Positions 34,441-46,960 of a stretch of DNA of 64,000 nt are shown here, one piece after another. Every line of letters begins with the position of its first letter. The stretch's first letter is position 1. Location: assembly GCF_007565055.1 (NCBI RefSeq), contig NC_044554.1:21058921-21122920 (forward strand), in the 5' to 3' direction. The DNA comes from Rhinopithecus roxellana. Lineage: Eukaryota > Chordata > Mammalia > Primates > Cercopithecidae. Below the pieces are notes generated by a model. It was not told the origin of the DNA. It worked only from the letters and a program-made list of their open reading frames with translations, and did not search any database. Made by a program: the position numbers and the translations under genes.

Positions 34441-35600
34441 TTAATTTGTTTCTGCAATTCAGCTAGGAGAGTCAGAGCAGCAAGCTAATTGGAGCAAGGA
34501 GGGTTGCATTAGGGTAACAGTTTTCAAATTTAAAATATATACCTTTTCCCCTCTTAAGAAATACTTACTTCTTTGCTGGCTTCCTCACTGCTAGTATTTA
34601 TCATTTTTTTTCCCATGGATTTTTTTTTTTTTTTCTTCTTCTTTAGTCCCTTCTAAAAAGGGGACAGGAACTCCATTCTGGAACTGCCTTCATTAGGAGC
34701 CAAGAATCTACCCTACGAACTTTCTGGAGGAACTCCCAGTTGCTGAAACATAAGTTAAAATACAGCAAATAGAGTTATCAATTGTTACGAAAATAATATA
34801 TAGGTGTTTATATGGCTATACTACAACATTAGCACCACTTCCTAGATCATACTAATGGAATAGACTGAACATTATTTCAATAACCATCTTAGTCTTAAAG
34901 CCAAAATAATGTTAAAAGTCCTATTTTATAACAGATAAAAGTACATTCACACATTATTGAAAGCTACATTTCATTTTATGTCATTCTTTAAAGAGAATTT
35001 TACTTTTAGATTTATTTTTTGGAAAAAAAAACAGCTGTTTTAGTTTAAATAGTTTACTCTTGCTAAATGCAATGGCAGTCTAGAAACATTTTTCTATCAA
35101 GGTTTATCTCCACTTGTTAAAGTTTAGATAAGAGACTGCCAGATTTTCTGCTTCAAAAGCGATAAGAACAAATGTAACCATCGATTCTGCTCATTTATCA
35201 TTAGTATGTATGGTTTCACAGAACAAAGTAAAAATGAATCCAGCTCTGCTTAGAAAGAGGATACATTTGATTTAGACCAAAAGGGAAACATCAGATATTT
35301 AATTTCAAAAGATAGTGGTACAGGTTTTGTAGAAGAGGAGAATAATTCATAAATAATACAATAATGGAATTTTAAGTATAAAGTTATTGGTTTGAAGTTC
35401 ACTAGACTCAGGTGTTTTTAAGGGTTTGTGGGGCAGACAACATCTTAAAACAGTCACTCATCATTATTCTAATGCTTAAGGTTGAAACACAGTGCTTTCT
35501 CTATTCAAGACGATTTGCAAATACTTTGTATACCTACATAGTATCATTTCTAATTCAGCAATTAACATTTACATGCACTTAAATATTGCACAAAATAACT
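34438..35600. other. Intergenic sequence, mostly unique
   Basis: No clear repeat over about 1.1 kb. Confidence 0.4.
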
Positions 35601-36270
35601 ATTGGGAATTATAGGACAGATAGTATAGTCTAGGCATGCTAAACACAGCAAGATAAAAGAATGCACAGGGGGATGATACACAAAGATACAAATAATCCAA
35701 ATGTAGTATGATAGGCATTATGGGTGAAAAATGAGTGAGCAATTTATGGACAAGGCACAATTCATGGAGGGAAAAAGATTGGATCTAGGACTTGAAACAA
35801 TCAAGATGATTTCAAGTAGAGAATGAGAAAGGGAGAAGACAATTCTGCATAAGGGGCATAAGTAAAGGCACTGAATCATAAAAGGATATCAGGAGTTTGG
35901 GAACAGAAATATTGTTTAAATTGGTCATATATCATCAGTTGTTGAAATGGTATAGGAAACAATGGAGGAGATAGAGATTTAAGTCAGGATAATGAAGGAA
36001 ATTTAACTGTAGCTTTGGCAAAATTGCATGATACATTTCTGTCATGGCAAATAGGTCACTGGCTAAAATATGTGATATCTTTGACTAACAAAAGAAAGCA
36101 AGAGGCAGATGAAATGACTGGAGAGATACATATGTAAAAAATTGAGAAGGGTCTTGCAGAGTGTGCTAAAATGTTGTATTTCAGCTGCAGTCAATGGGGG
36201 TCCACTGAAGAATTTAAGCTGGGAGATGACATGATGAGTTCTGTCATTTGGGATAACTGGGTAATGCTGT
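35600..36270 (+). repeat. Ancient mammalian interspersed repeat, family unresolved
   Basis: A long run of the phrase order 'CAATTTATGGACAAGGC … AATTCATGGAGGGAAAAAG … GGGGCATAAGTAAAGGCACTGAATC … GGGTCCACTGAAGAATTTAAGC … GGAGATGACATGATG', the most complete copy of this repeat type here. Confidence 0.5.
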
Positions 36271-36739
36271 GTAGCATGAGAATGTGAAGGAAGTGAATTG
36301 CATAAGACCAGGTCATGTTAATTTTGCCTTCCCACCATTCTTCCTTCCCCTTCTACTGAAAGGATCTTTTCCTTTCTTTCTTTTTTTTGCTGGTTCTGGG
36401 AGCAAAAGTCATCGTATTATGTCTTGGCTAGGTTAATTATCTGGGCTAATTATAGTATTCTTTATCTCTGGCTACAGTGAAAGAATCAGAGATAGGTATG
36501 TATCCCTCGTGGGGTTTACCCTGGGATATTTTTTTCAGACGTTTCTTCTGAGGAAGAATGTAGTTTCATTTTAAGTGCGGAGCCACTTACAACTTTAGAA
36601 CCAGCCTCGTGGGATTAGCTGGCCTGAAAATAACAGATCAGAACTGAACAGAGGAAAGGAGAAAGGAGACTCCTGATAGACTCTATCCCCATAGTCAGCC
36701 TTCTCTGGAAGTAGCTCTATCTCATTTCTAAATTGTATT

Positions 36740-37180
36740 TATGTGATTACAGTAGTTTGAAAGTGGCCCCAGTTCTTCCCCTCCCTTTAATCTGTGCCCT
36801 TTGCAATGTGAATTTTCAGCTCCTCCCATTGAAAAAATGGATTCTATTCTCCACTTCTCAAAGCCAGGATAACCTTGTAACTAACTTTGGCCAATAGAAT
36901 GAGGAGGAAGTGATCATGTACCAGCTCTGAGCCTGAGTTTCAAGAGGTCTATGGCAATCTGTCCTCTTGAAACCCTGCCATTGCTATAAGATACACTGGC
37001 TCACTGGAGTTTGGAAGACCTTGTGAAGGAGAGCTGAGTCATCCTGGCCAGATGGCAGCCGCCTTGCCAGGCTACCTCAGTTATGCTAGCACAACCAAAA
37101 GTATTCAAACCCAGTCCAGCTTAGCGGTTGTGCTCACCTAACTCATAGGCTTATAGGGCAAAATCAATGTTTAGTGTTTA
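36740..37180 (+). mobile_element. Old MaLR (MLT1-like) LTR
   Basis: 'CTTGTAACTAACTTTGGCCAATAG', 'GAGGAAGTGATCATGTACCAG', 'CCCTGCCATTGCTAT', 'GGCAGCCGCCTTGCC' match the general order of MLT1 LTRs. Diverged, ends uncertain. Confidence 0.55.
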
Positions 37181-37929
37181 TATTCCACTGAGATGTAATG
37201 ACTATTTCTGACATTGTTTATTGTGACATTATATAATTGACAGTGTATGACTGTGACAATATATAATTGATGCAAGAAGCCAATAAATTTACCCTTTTTA
37301 GAGTAAATTAACTGGATTCGAGATTATGAAACAACTAAATGAATCCAAACATAACCAGTTAATGAGGCATTTCAATCATCTAGATGACAGTTCACAGCCT
37401 TAAATACCATGGAATGCACAATTATTTAACATTATAAACAAATTAGAAAACCTAAAGTTGCACTAAAATAGTCTTTTAAAAACAACAAATGTGATGGGTG
37501 AAGCACAAAACTTGTTATACAGTTGGATGCAGTCTGGGACATTGTTAAAAATGGTGCTAAGATTTCAATTTAGAAAAATTAGGAGTTTGATAACTAAAAT
37601 GCAGAATAAAGAAGCAGAGTAGGGGACTGAGAAAACATGACCTAAGTGGCAAAGACAGAAGTTAGGGAAAGAGTAGAATTCAAATGTGTTAGCATTTAAT
37701 GATTTCCATGGTTATGGAAAGATCAAGTATGATGGAGTCTAAAATGAAGGCATTGGTTTTGATAATTAGAACAGAGTGGTTGAATTTTCCATTGCAACTT
37801 CAGTGAAAACAAAGTGGAATGTATGAGAAAATACAATCTGTACCAATTATTAAGCACTATTATTTATATTGTATATGTCTGTTTTTAAGTATATATGTCT
37901 ATATTTACTTTGAAAGGAAGGCATACATG

Positions 37930-38590
37930 TGTATTTACTCATTCATGCACTCAACATTTACGCATTGCCTGCTTCTTGTCATGTTGATTGCCAGAGATAT
38001 AGTGTCTCTGCTCATATTCCTGTGAAGGAGATATTATGTAGACATACATATGAAATATGTAAAAATTAGAAGAAAACATTTAATAAAATAAAATATATCA
38101 CAGAGAGAGAAATCATCAACTCTACCTTTCAGAAGGCTTCCTAAAAGACAACATATGAATTGGGTTTTGAAGCATGAATCTAAATTCTCCATTTGAATAA
38201 GCAAATATGTGACCATCTAGTCAAAGGAAACTATTGCCTAGATGGTCATAGATTGTAAAATTGTACTGGATATGATAATGACATTTCAAAAACTTGATTC
38301 TGATGAAGCACAAAGTGTGCTGGGAAAGCTGTGATCATTGAGATTGGTGATGAAGTCAGAGGCCAAATCTGCCTTTGTTGCAGTCTCAATGATCACAAAG
38401 AGATGTGTGCATTCCTAAGGCTGAGATCTGTACTATAGGGAAGGCTAAGAGTTGAAGACCCCTAATGCAAGGGGGCCACAGAGTCATATTTTTGTTTGGA
38501 AAGGTAATTCAGGGGATAGCAGAGAATTGAAAAGTAGGGAATGAGACTGGGGTAAAAAGATGGTCAAGATAAAAATCTTTCTAAATATCA
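37930..38590. repeat. Possible ancient repeat containing two inverted repeats
   Basis: Starts like other mammal-wide copies ('ATTCATGCACTCAACATTTACGC'). It contains 11-bp arms TGACCATCTAG at 38210-38220 and 38238-38248, and 14-bp arms TGTGATCATTGAGA at 38330-38343 and 38384-38397, each perfectly complementary. Confidence 0.5.
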
Positions 38591-38894
38591 GTGACTATTC
38601 CTACAAAATGCTATCAAGATTTTTTGCATATCCATGTATTAACTATATATCTTTACTTGATGCTTTATATCAACATGCTTTAAAATTCAAACTTATTCAT
38701 TCAGAACAAAACTAATTTCACTATCTTAAAACAGAATAACTTCATTTTTATGATTTACTCTTACATGACATCTAAAATAATCTTCTGTACTACTAGTGCC
38801 AAGTAAACTGAAAACAGTATCATCTGTCAATGATGGTAAGAAAAAGGAGAGGATAGAGTTGAGAGACACTGAGAGAGAGATTCACCAAGGCCTG

Positions 38895-39065
38895 ATAATT
38901 GATTGGGTGGTGGTAGTAATACTAACTTTACATTAGACACTTCATATGTGCTGAACACAACTGTAAGCACTTCAGTATGCTTACCATGAGAATAGAGTGA
39001 GTTGTCTCAATTTTTATGGCATTATCTACGTTTTACAGATGGGAAATGCACCACAGAGTCTAATA
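38895..39065 (+). repeat. MIR SINE
   Basis: 'ACACTTCATATGTGCTGAACAC', 'TAAGCACTTCAGTATGC', 'TACGTTTTACAGATGGGAAATG' follow the MIR core and 3' half. Confidence 0.65.
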
Positions 39066-39272
39066 GAATGGTTCTTAGGTTTCTCATCCCACTGGTTTTC
39101 TCTAAAGACTTATCTGGATAAAATAAAGATTCCATATCATTCTGAATAAGCTAGCATTTATTGGGTGCTATACATTATTAGATAATGTAATGGGACTTTG
39201 ATAGTATTTGATGATACTAAGTCTAGGAACAAAAAAAGAACCATAGTCTCCCCTGCTAATAAAAACTAAAAT

Positions 39273-39572
39273 TGGCCCGGTGCGGTGGCTCACACCTGTA
39301 ATCCCAGCACTTTGGGAGGCTGAGGCAGGCAGATCACGAGGTCAGGAGATCGAGACCATCCCGGCCAACATGGTGAAACCCCAGTCTCTACCAAAAATAC
39401 AAAAATTAGCTGGGCATGGTGGCGGGCCCCTGTAATCCCAGCTACTCAGGAGGCTGAGGCAGGAGAATTGCTTGAACTAGGAGGCAGAGGTTGCAGTGAG
39501 CCGAGATCACACACCATTGCACTCCAGCCTGGGCAACAGAGTGAGACTCGGTCTCAAAAACAAACAAACAAA
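39273..39572 (+). mobile_element. AluS/AluY-type element
   Basis: Dimeric Alu, 'GGCCCGGTGCGGTGGCTCAC' to 'GAGACTCGGTCTCAAAAACAAAC', with 'GAGATCGAGACCATCCCGGCC'. The A tail is broken into (AAAC)n. Confidence 0.92.
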
Positions 39573-39779
39573 ACTTTTTGTCTCACTACCACATTAATAT
39601 CCCTGTGGAATTATTATTACAGAATGGTAGCAAACTTAGGTAAAGTGCCAATTGATTAAGAGCTGAGGTTGTCTTATTCCATATCCTAAAGAATTCTGGT
39701 GAAATTGAATTGGAATGTATAGTGTGGGCATTCTACCTTCTGCTCATTTATCTGTATTGCTTTTTTTTTTCGATTATTT

Positions 39780-40210
39780 GGAAAATATATATTAAAGACT
39801 GACTCTGACAAGTACTCTGGTTACAAGATCCAAGAAACACCTGTTGACCTTCATGGAATTTATATCCTGTTGAGGAAAGAGATAATTAATGTTGGATGGC
39901 CATAAGTGGCTTGGGCAAATAAATAAAGCAGTGACAAATGACAAGGAAAGCCAAAAGGCTCTGAATGCAGTTTATGATGGATGGACATGGAAAGGTCTCA
40001 TTGAGAGCTTTGTGATTTTGACAAAGATCTGAAGGAAGTAAGCCATAAGATAACCCAGGTGGAAGTATTCTATACAGAGGAAGCAGCAACAGAAAAAAAA
40101 TCCCATATGTTTCAACAGGCATGGGGAAGATACTCTCCCCTGGGTAAGGTAGAGAGAGCTAGAAGGCTCTGCAGGGTCTTAACCACTAAGCTACAAAGAG
40201 GAAATAGGAG
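39780..40210 (+). repeat. Ancient interspersed repeat, family unresolved
   Basis: 'GTTGACCTTCATGGAATTTATATCC', 'AAATGACAAGGAAAGCC' and 'GACAAAGATCTGAAGGAAGTAAGCC' repeat the pattern noted at 35.6 kb. Confidence 0.45.
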
Positions 40211-41370
40211 AGAAAGTACCTGATAATAGCAACTACCTTTTAAGCCATAATGACTCCATTGGCTCGTTACTATGGTTTATAGTAAATTCAAACTCTGATC
40301 AAGTAGATTAGCAACTAGTTCCTCCTTGAGGAAAAACTAGAAATGAGTTTAACAGGAGCAGGTGTAGCATGAAAAAAGGGAAAAAATTGTTCTTTCCAGT
40401 GGCAGTCTTAGATGAAATATAGGTGAATCGGGGATCTTCCTTCAGATAGCTCCATTTCATGCCAGATTGCATTTCCAAACTGGCTTCCCTGTGTTATCAT
40501 CATGTATGCATCCATATCCTTTCATTTATTGCTGAAATAAAGCCAATACTATGCTTAAATACAACAGCTGTTTTATAGTATATTATGGAATAACTGAAGA
40601 TAGGTTTAAACACCATAATAATGCAACTAACAATCATGTTTTCAGAGTTCTCTCACTTAAATGTAATCTTATTTTAATAAAGTAATTGAGTTTCAATTTA
40701 TAGAAATTCATACCTTATTTGAAAAGAATTTTATAACAGCATAAATATGCATATAACCAGTTAAGTTGCTCATGAGAACAACTTCCAAATATAAGATACT
40801 GTTGAAATGAATTTACTTCTTTCACTTAAAAGATTATTTCTAACATAAGAAGGTGCTTATAAAAAATAAATCAAAAGTAGCTCAAACATCAGCAAAATCC
40901 AATAAAAGAGACATTCGAATGGCTTTTCAGTATTGGATTTACCGAAGCTAGAAAATTATAAACAGAGCAGTCATAGATGTCATGAAGTTACACAAGGCTC
41001 TAACGCCTTAAAAAGAGGCCAGGGGTCATTTCCCTAGGTCTTTTTCTTGTGCCCAATAAAACAAGATGCATTGGACCTAAGTTCATAATAAACTCCGGCA
41101 ATATCTGTTGCAATATTTAAATGGTCCTAGAGTGGAAAGAGAAATCTGTCCTATATTCTCACCTTTTCATAACAATCCTAGAGTAAAACTGGCTACAGCA
41201 GTAGAGAAGGTTTGGGACATAATTAGTATGGTCCATCCATACAAAAATACTCATCCCTCAAATATGCAGATTTAGATTATTAAAGCTGATCTATATTCTC
41301 ATGGTAGATTTGGTAATTTCTTATTCAGGGGTCAGAGGAACCTAACCTCAAGTTAAGTATTCTATGGTAT
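40211..41370. other. Intergenic sequence, nothing recognised
   Basis: AT-rich, no repeat or gene assigned. Confidence 0.4.
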
Positions 41371-41379
41371 TTGTTTAGC

Positions 41380-41860
41380 TCTCATTTCTTGAGCACTGAC
41401 TATTTGTTACCTTAAGAGCTAGACTGGGTAGAAGATAAATAGAAGCTACAAATACAAATTTTACTTTCTAAAAGTTTGTGCTCCAGTAGAAATAAAACCA
41501 TAATTGCACTATATTATGATATGATATAAACTATGGTAAAGGCATGTCTAAATTGATATAGCAGCTCATAGAAGGAAGTGATTATTCTCTCTGAGGAAGT
41601 TTAGGAGGGCTTCCCAGAGGTGGTGACAATTTAGTGGTACGGAAAATACAAGTATGTTTACCATGTATAGAAGGAAGGTATAGTAACATTTGAGAAAGTG
41701 ATATGCAAAGTTATGACATGTAATGTTTGGTGAATGAAAATTAGTTCTGCATGATTATAGGATTAAGGGCTTGGAGACAAAAGAGTTTAAATGGCTTTGA
41801 AACACTGTTGAGTATTTCAGACCAGATACCCTAGAGAATTGCAAGCCATTGCAGGTTTGT
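41380..41860 (+). repeat. Ancient interspersed repeat, family unresolved
   Basis: 'TTTCTTGAGCACTGACTATTTG', 'GCTCCAGTAGAAATAAAACC', 'GAGGAAGTTTAGGAGGGCTTCC' follow the same mammal-wide order. Confidence 0.45.
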
Positions 41861-42088
41861 AACTAAATTAAATTTTATTTTTAGGAAGATGAATTGTGAA
41901 ACAATGTGAAACAAATATTATTTATTATAAACACTTAAATGAGTAACCTTAAATGGTTTAATAGAAAAATAAACACTATGTTTTTATACAGACATGTTCA
42001 AATACTATCAAATCCATTTATCACCTTTAGTTTTTAGCCTCTTGAAGTCAGTTTTCCCTTCCCTTTATGAAATGATCACAATATATCT

Positions 42089-42119
42089 ATGTTGTATGAA
42101 CAGCTAGTTCATACAACAT
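42089..42119. repeat. Perfect 13-bp inverted repeat with 5-nt loop
   Basis: ATGTTGTATGAAC (42089-42101), loop AGCTA, then GTTCATACAACAT (42107-42119). It lies just before an L2/MIR-like phrase, 'GGAGGTGTTCAATAAATATTG'. Confidence 0.9.
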
Positions 42120-42149
42120 TGGGCACAAAGGAGGTGTTCAATAAATATT

Positions 42150-44300
42150 GTATTACCAACGGGTTTTATTCACAGAATTTTTATGAAGATAAAAAACATA
42201 TATATTTAAAAGTCCTAGTATAAATCCTGGCACATATTAAGCACGATGTTTCATTTCCCTTTCTTTTTAAATTTTTGACTGAAATAATTGGATTTTGATA
42301 CTTATTTTTATAAGAAAAGACAAAGAAAAATTACTTATTTTGAAAATGCCATAAGGAAATCTAGGGGATTAAGCAGTGTGATTGAAAGAAAAAAATGACA
42401 ATAATAAGGTTGTGTGATATCCATTCACATAAAAAGCAATAGCTTCCCAGTGGAATACTGATCTATATAAATATATACACCTAAAGTATAGAATAATTTC
42501 AGTTATGGAGGATGGAAATGGTCTTTGAATGTGATCATGGAAAGATATATATGATAGAGTGTTGAGAGTATTAAAAAAATCACAGAACAATATCTGTAGG
42601 CTGATTACATTTTTGAAAAGAGAGCATAAATTATATAAATAGAATAGCATTTAAATGATGTATGTCAAACTGTTAATATCATCTCTGTGATGATGTGCTA
42701 TTTTCAATTTTACCCTATACTGTTCTGTATTTCTTACATTTTTATATTCATAGGCATATATTACATTTATACTATAAATACAAAATGGTAACACACACAC
42801 ACAGACACCTCTCACCAAGCTCTTTATTTTTTGCTAAGCTAACACACAAAAGATAGCACTAAAGAATAAAACACCAAGGGACTCAGCACACAAAAATGCA
42901 AAGGGAAAGTGGTAGCTTTGCCTTAATGAAGATAAAGCTGACAGTGAGAAAGTCCAGGGGAGGGTAATTGAAGAGATGTGCAGACATATGCCTCCACTCA
43001 CTTATGGTTACTGACTACCAACGCTGCTGCTGTGCGTGGATGGCAGAGGCAATCTATGAGGTTTGAAATTAAGTAAATAAAGACAAATTTCCCCTTGTAT
43101 TACACATAGAATTAGAAGCAAAAAGAATGAGGGAACGTGGTGATAAATAGTGTAAAGCTAAACCTTAGCATATGGCACCTACAGCCACACAGGATACATT
43201 TTTAGAGACTCCTACTACAGTTAGAAACAAAAGTCTGAATCATTTTAAATGACAAATTGAAGGTATAAGATTATGAAATTGATTAATATGGAGTCACAAA
43301 GAGACTCGTTCTAAATTGCACAAAGAAAAATTGGCAATGTTAAGGGAGAAAATGCTATTTTTCATGTCCATGAAAACTCAGATTTTCTCTTTTAAACACT
43401 TTATGAGCATTTTGTATGTGTATATATTATGTTTTCTGCTTAATTTCAAGGCTGAGAGAGAACATTTGGAAAAACACAAACTAAAATTACCTGCTAATCC
43501 AATACATCATGTTTAGTTTCTTTTCTCCCTCAATTAAATCTTGTTTTTCAAAGATCAACCACAAAACTCTACCTTCCAAATCCTGAAGGCCCTATTTTGT
43601 TCTATATTGTGTGTATATGTTCTATATTGTGTGTAAATATCATAGGGTGATGACATTTTGTTAAACATGGCAAGAATAATTTAAAATCACTCTTTTGTCC
43701 ATCTTATGGCTATAGATGTCACCTTTTTTCCTTGCTATCCAGAAATACTCATTTTCACTTTTATTTTTACTATGTTTTATATTTACACACAGACATATAC
43801 ACACACACATATACATCATCACAAACATTTTCACAAGTAACTCTCAACAATGTGACATATTTTAATAGCAGCAAAATATATCTGAGTTTATGCTATATAT
43901 TAAACCATCCTAAAGTCAGATATTCAGGTTGTTTCAGGGTTTGAGTATTATAGAAATGCAATGATAAACATATTAGCACACTTTTTTCTCTGTATATATA
44001 ATTCTATCCTTAGCTAGATGAGTTAGCCTCCTCAGCCTTGCTCTCAATAATCAATACTACTACTTATGACAATAAATAAGTCTCTGATGCCACTCATCGT
44101 AAACCAAACCAGAGTCATCTGTGAGTGACAGGTTAACTCTAAATCAACACCTCTTCATTTGGAGTTTCCACCTGTCTGAATTTTAATTTTGACCTCATAC
44201 ATGAAACCACTATTTGTTTTCACATTCCATAGAATCGGAATGCTTATTGTGTGCTGTTACTGATTGACTGTCATGTAGCAGTCTTAGTGTGCCTTCATTT
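42150..44300. other. Intergenic sequence with short CA tracts
   Basis: AT-rich. Small CA-type tracts at 42790-42807 and 43788-43812. A 20-bp tandem duplication, GTTCTATATTGTGTGTAWAT, at 43599-43638. No gene. Confidence 0.5.
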
Positions 44301-44324
44301 CAATCTTCTGAAGTGTGATTATTT

Positions 44325-44480
44325 CAGTCAAGATAGTCTAGGTTATGCCATGGTGACAAACAACACCAATATCCTAGTGTTTTTCAAGACAAAGGCTTGT
44401 TTCTTTCACACCATTTTCCATTGCAGGTGGAGAGGACATGAAAAAAAAAAAGCCATCTTCAGAGCTAAACACACAAAAAT
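44325..44480 (-). mobile_element. Possible old LTR 3' end (MLT-like), antisense
   Basis: 'TCTAGGTTATGCCATGGTGAC', 'AAACAACACCAATATCC' and 'CTTGTTTCTTTCACACC' look like the reverse complement of the 3' end of a MaLR-type LTR. Confidence 0.4.
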
Positions 44481-44593
44481 TCTAGCTCTTCTTACAAGCC
44501 AGAGCAGGAGAAAGTACCCCTGTTATCCTATATCAAAACAGCAAAATACAAGAAGTTAGAAAACAAACTGCTAATGATGCTTCAATGACACTT

Positions 44594-44668
44594 AAAATTC
44601 TCGTATGTTGTTAAGAGCTTAAATTCATGAAAATTCTCATATGTTGTTGATGAGAGCATAAATTCATG
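44594..44668 (+). repeat. Short tandem duplication (36-39 bp, two copies)
   Basis: AAAATTCTCRTATGTTGTT…TAAATTCATG occurs at 44594-44629 and 44630-44668. The second copy has a 3-bp insertion and few substitutions. It may lie in an L1M ORF2 remnant that continues to about 44770. Confidence 0.8.
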
Positions 44669-44944
44669 CATCCTCATTTTGAAGGCAATCTGGTTATATG
44701 TTAAAGAGCTTCAGAAATAATTATCTCCCTTACTTTAATCCAGTCATTCCTTTTCTGGAGCTTTAAATAAAGCCAGACCTGTCTAGCTGATCTGTTTCAA
44801 TGACATAGCTGATTTTTTTTTTTTTCTTGCAAAGTTGGGAAAAAGTATTTTAAATTGTATGATTTAAATTCTGTCATATGGAGTATATGAAATTCATTTG
44901 GGGTCCCAGAGGACCCTCCAATTAACAGTTACTTATGATAGGTT

Positions 44945-45150
44945 GTGTTATGATTCACACATGTTCCTTGCTCTTTTCTCAGGGAGAATTACATTCTGAC
45001 TCACTGACTCAGGACTGGCCCTGTGACTCACTCTCATCAATGAACTCTAACAAAAGTGACGTGTGTTGCCTCTGGGGAGCAGCTGTGAGTCCCTTCTGCA
45101 ATGCTGACTGGCAGTGGTCCAGAGTGAGGCTGTTCCCTCAATCTGAGTAA
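44945..45150 (+). mobile_element. Old MaLR (MLT1-like) LTR fragment
   Basis: 'GGACTGGCCCTGTGACTCACTC', 'CAATGAACTCTAACAAAAGTGAC', 'GTGTGTTGCCTCTGGGGAG' correspond to the 5' half of an MLT1-type LTR. Confidence 0.45.
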
Positions 45151-45159
45151 GCAGAGCTT

Positions 45160-45640
45160 CCTACTTAAACTCCTAACCATAGCCTACAAAGCTCTCCATT
45201 TAGGATCTGGCCCCTGTCTATCTCCAACCCTACTTCTAGACCTCCTCTTCCACCACTCGCTAAACTCATCCAAACATGCAGACCTTCTTGGTGCCCTCGA
45301 GTTCTCCAAGCATGCACCCACCACTTCATGTCCCTTATGCTTGCCGTTCCTCCCCATGGAGTATGATATTTTGTTTTGTTTTTTTTTCCTTCTTGTGTTT
45401 TCTGTCTCTACTCAAATATGATCTCATGAAGAGAAAGGTCTTATTTGATCATAGATCTTATATCTCAGACTCTTCCTCAGATTTCTTTAGCTCCCTCCTT
45501 TTTTTTTTTTTTCTATTTTTTAAAACTGTTTTTATGTTTTTAAGTTGTTTATTTATTGCCTAAGTCATCCCTACTGTGTTCTCAATGCTTAGGCAAGTAC
45601 CTGACACATAACATCTGTTTAATAAATATGTCAAGTTAAA
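45160..45640 (+). mobile_element. L2 LINE 3' end
   Basis: 'CCTACAAAGCTCTCCATTTAGG', 'CTGGCCCCTGTCTATCTCC', 'TCTACTCAAATATGATCTCATG' and the terminal 'AGTACCTGACACATAACATC…TTTAATAAATATG' are the L2 ORF and 3'UTR in order. An ancient element of pre-eutherian age. Confidence 0.7.
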
Positions 45641-46001
45641 TTAACAAATGCAGTTTACAGCAGGGCCGAATTTCACATTCTTGAATAAACGGTTTGTTCT
45701 ATTGCCACAAGGAATTTTCATAAATAGCAACAAGCAGAAATAATTTAACTCCTTGAAATATATACTTAAAAATAAGGGAGGCAGAACACAGAATAACATT
45801 AGTATATCTTTCAAAATAGATATGTTAGCTTTTTCATCCTGAGATTATGAAACAATGAAAATAAAACATATGTCACGGTGGAGCAAGATGGAAAAGTCTG
45901 TGGTGAGGAGTATAAATTGGATGCCCATCACTTAATAATGATCACCATGCCTACTTCCTAACTTTCCATTAACTTGTTGGTTAAATGAAGATAGACAAAT
46001 A

Positions 46002-46372
46002 TACTAGTCTGTTCTCATACTGCTATAAAGAACTGCCTAAGACTGGGTAACTTATAAAAGAAAGAGGTTTAATTGACTCACAGTTCCGCAGGGCCAGGGA
46101 GGCCTCAGGAAAGATACAATCATGGCAGAAGGGAAAGCAAACACATCCTTCGTCACATGATTTCAGGAACGAGAAGAATGAGAGCCAAGCAAAGGGGGAA
46201 GGAAGCCCCTTATATAACCATAAGATCTTGTGCGCACTTACTATCACGAGACTAGAATGGGGGAAACTGCCCCCATGATTCAACTATCTCCACCTGGTCC
46301 CACCCTTGACATGTGGGGATTATTACAATTCAAGATGAGATTTAGATGGGGACACAGAGCCAAACCCTATCA
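46002..46372 (-). mobile_element. MaLR (THE1/MST-like) solo LTR, antisense
   Basis: 'TAGTCTGTTCTCATACTGC', 'GAACTGCCTAAGACTGGGTAAC', 'AGAGGTTTAATTGACTCACAG', 'ATCATGGCAGAAGGG', 'GGAAACTGCCCCCATGATTC', 'GAGCCAAACCCTATCA' are the reverse complement of a THE1/MST LTR. The ORFs at 46023-46283 are shadows of it. Confidence 0.88.
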
Positions 46373-46405
46373 ACAGATTATTGTGAGATTAAAAATCTAT
46401 ACTCG

Positions 46406-46960
46406 TGGCCAGGCACCATGGCTCATGGCAGTAATCCCAGCACTTTGGGAGACCGAAGCAGGTAGATCACCTAAGGTCAGGAGTTCAAGAGCAGCCTGGC
46501 TAACATGGTGAAACCTCGTCTCTACTAACAATACTAAAATCAGCTGGGCATAGTGGCGGGCACCTGTAATCCCAGCTACTCGGGAGGCTGAGGCAGGAGA
46601 ATCCCTTGAACCTGGGAGGCGGAGGTTGTAATGAGCCGAGATTGTGTCTCTACTAACAATACTAAAATCAGCTGGGCATAATGGCGGGCACCTGTAATCC
46701 CAGCTACTCAGGAGGCTGAGGCAGGAGAATCCCTTAAACCTGGGAGGCGGAGGTTGTAGTGAGCCGAGATTGTGTCTCTACTAACAATACTAAAATCAGC
46801 TGGGCATAATGGCGGGCACCTGTAATCCCAGCTACTCAGGAGGCTGAGGCAGGAGAATCCCTTGAACCTGGGAGGCAGAGGTTGCAGTGAGCCGAGATTG
46901 TGCCACTGCACTCCAGCCTGGGCGACAGTGTGAGACTCCATCTCAAAAAAAAAAAAAAAA
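46406..46960 (+). mobile_element. AluS element enlarged by an internal 128-bp triplication
   Basis: A single Alu insertion, flanked by AAAAATCTATA at 46391-46401 and 46961-46971, but 555 bp long instead of ~300. The segment from the arm junction to the middle of the right arm is present three times (46519-46646, 46647-46774, 46775-46902). Each starts TCTCTACTAACAATAC and ends GAGCCGAGATTGTG. Only the last copy continues to the normal 'CCACTGCACTCCAGCC' and the A tail. Confidence 0.95.
46519..46902 (+). repeat. 128-bp tandem repeat, three copies
   Basis: Copies are about 97% identical by eye. Copies 2 and 3 share 'GGGCATAATGGCG' and 'CTACTCAGGAGG' against 'GGGCATAGTGGCG' and 'CTACTCGGGAGG' in copy 1, so the array grew in at least two steps or was partly homogenised. 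Confidence 0.95.

Noticed and set aside
46519..46902. CRISPR-like or satellite array
   Set aside because: The repeats are Alu sequence without spacers, inside one Alu insertion, in a primate nuclear genome.
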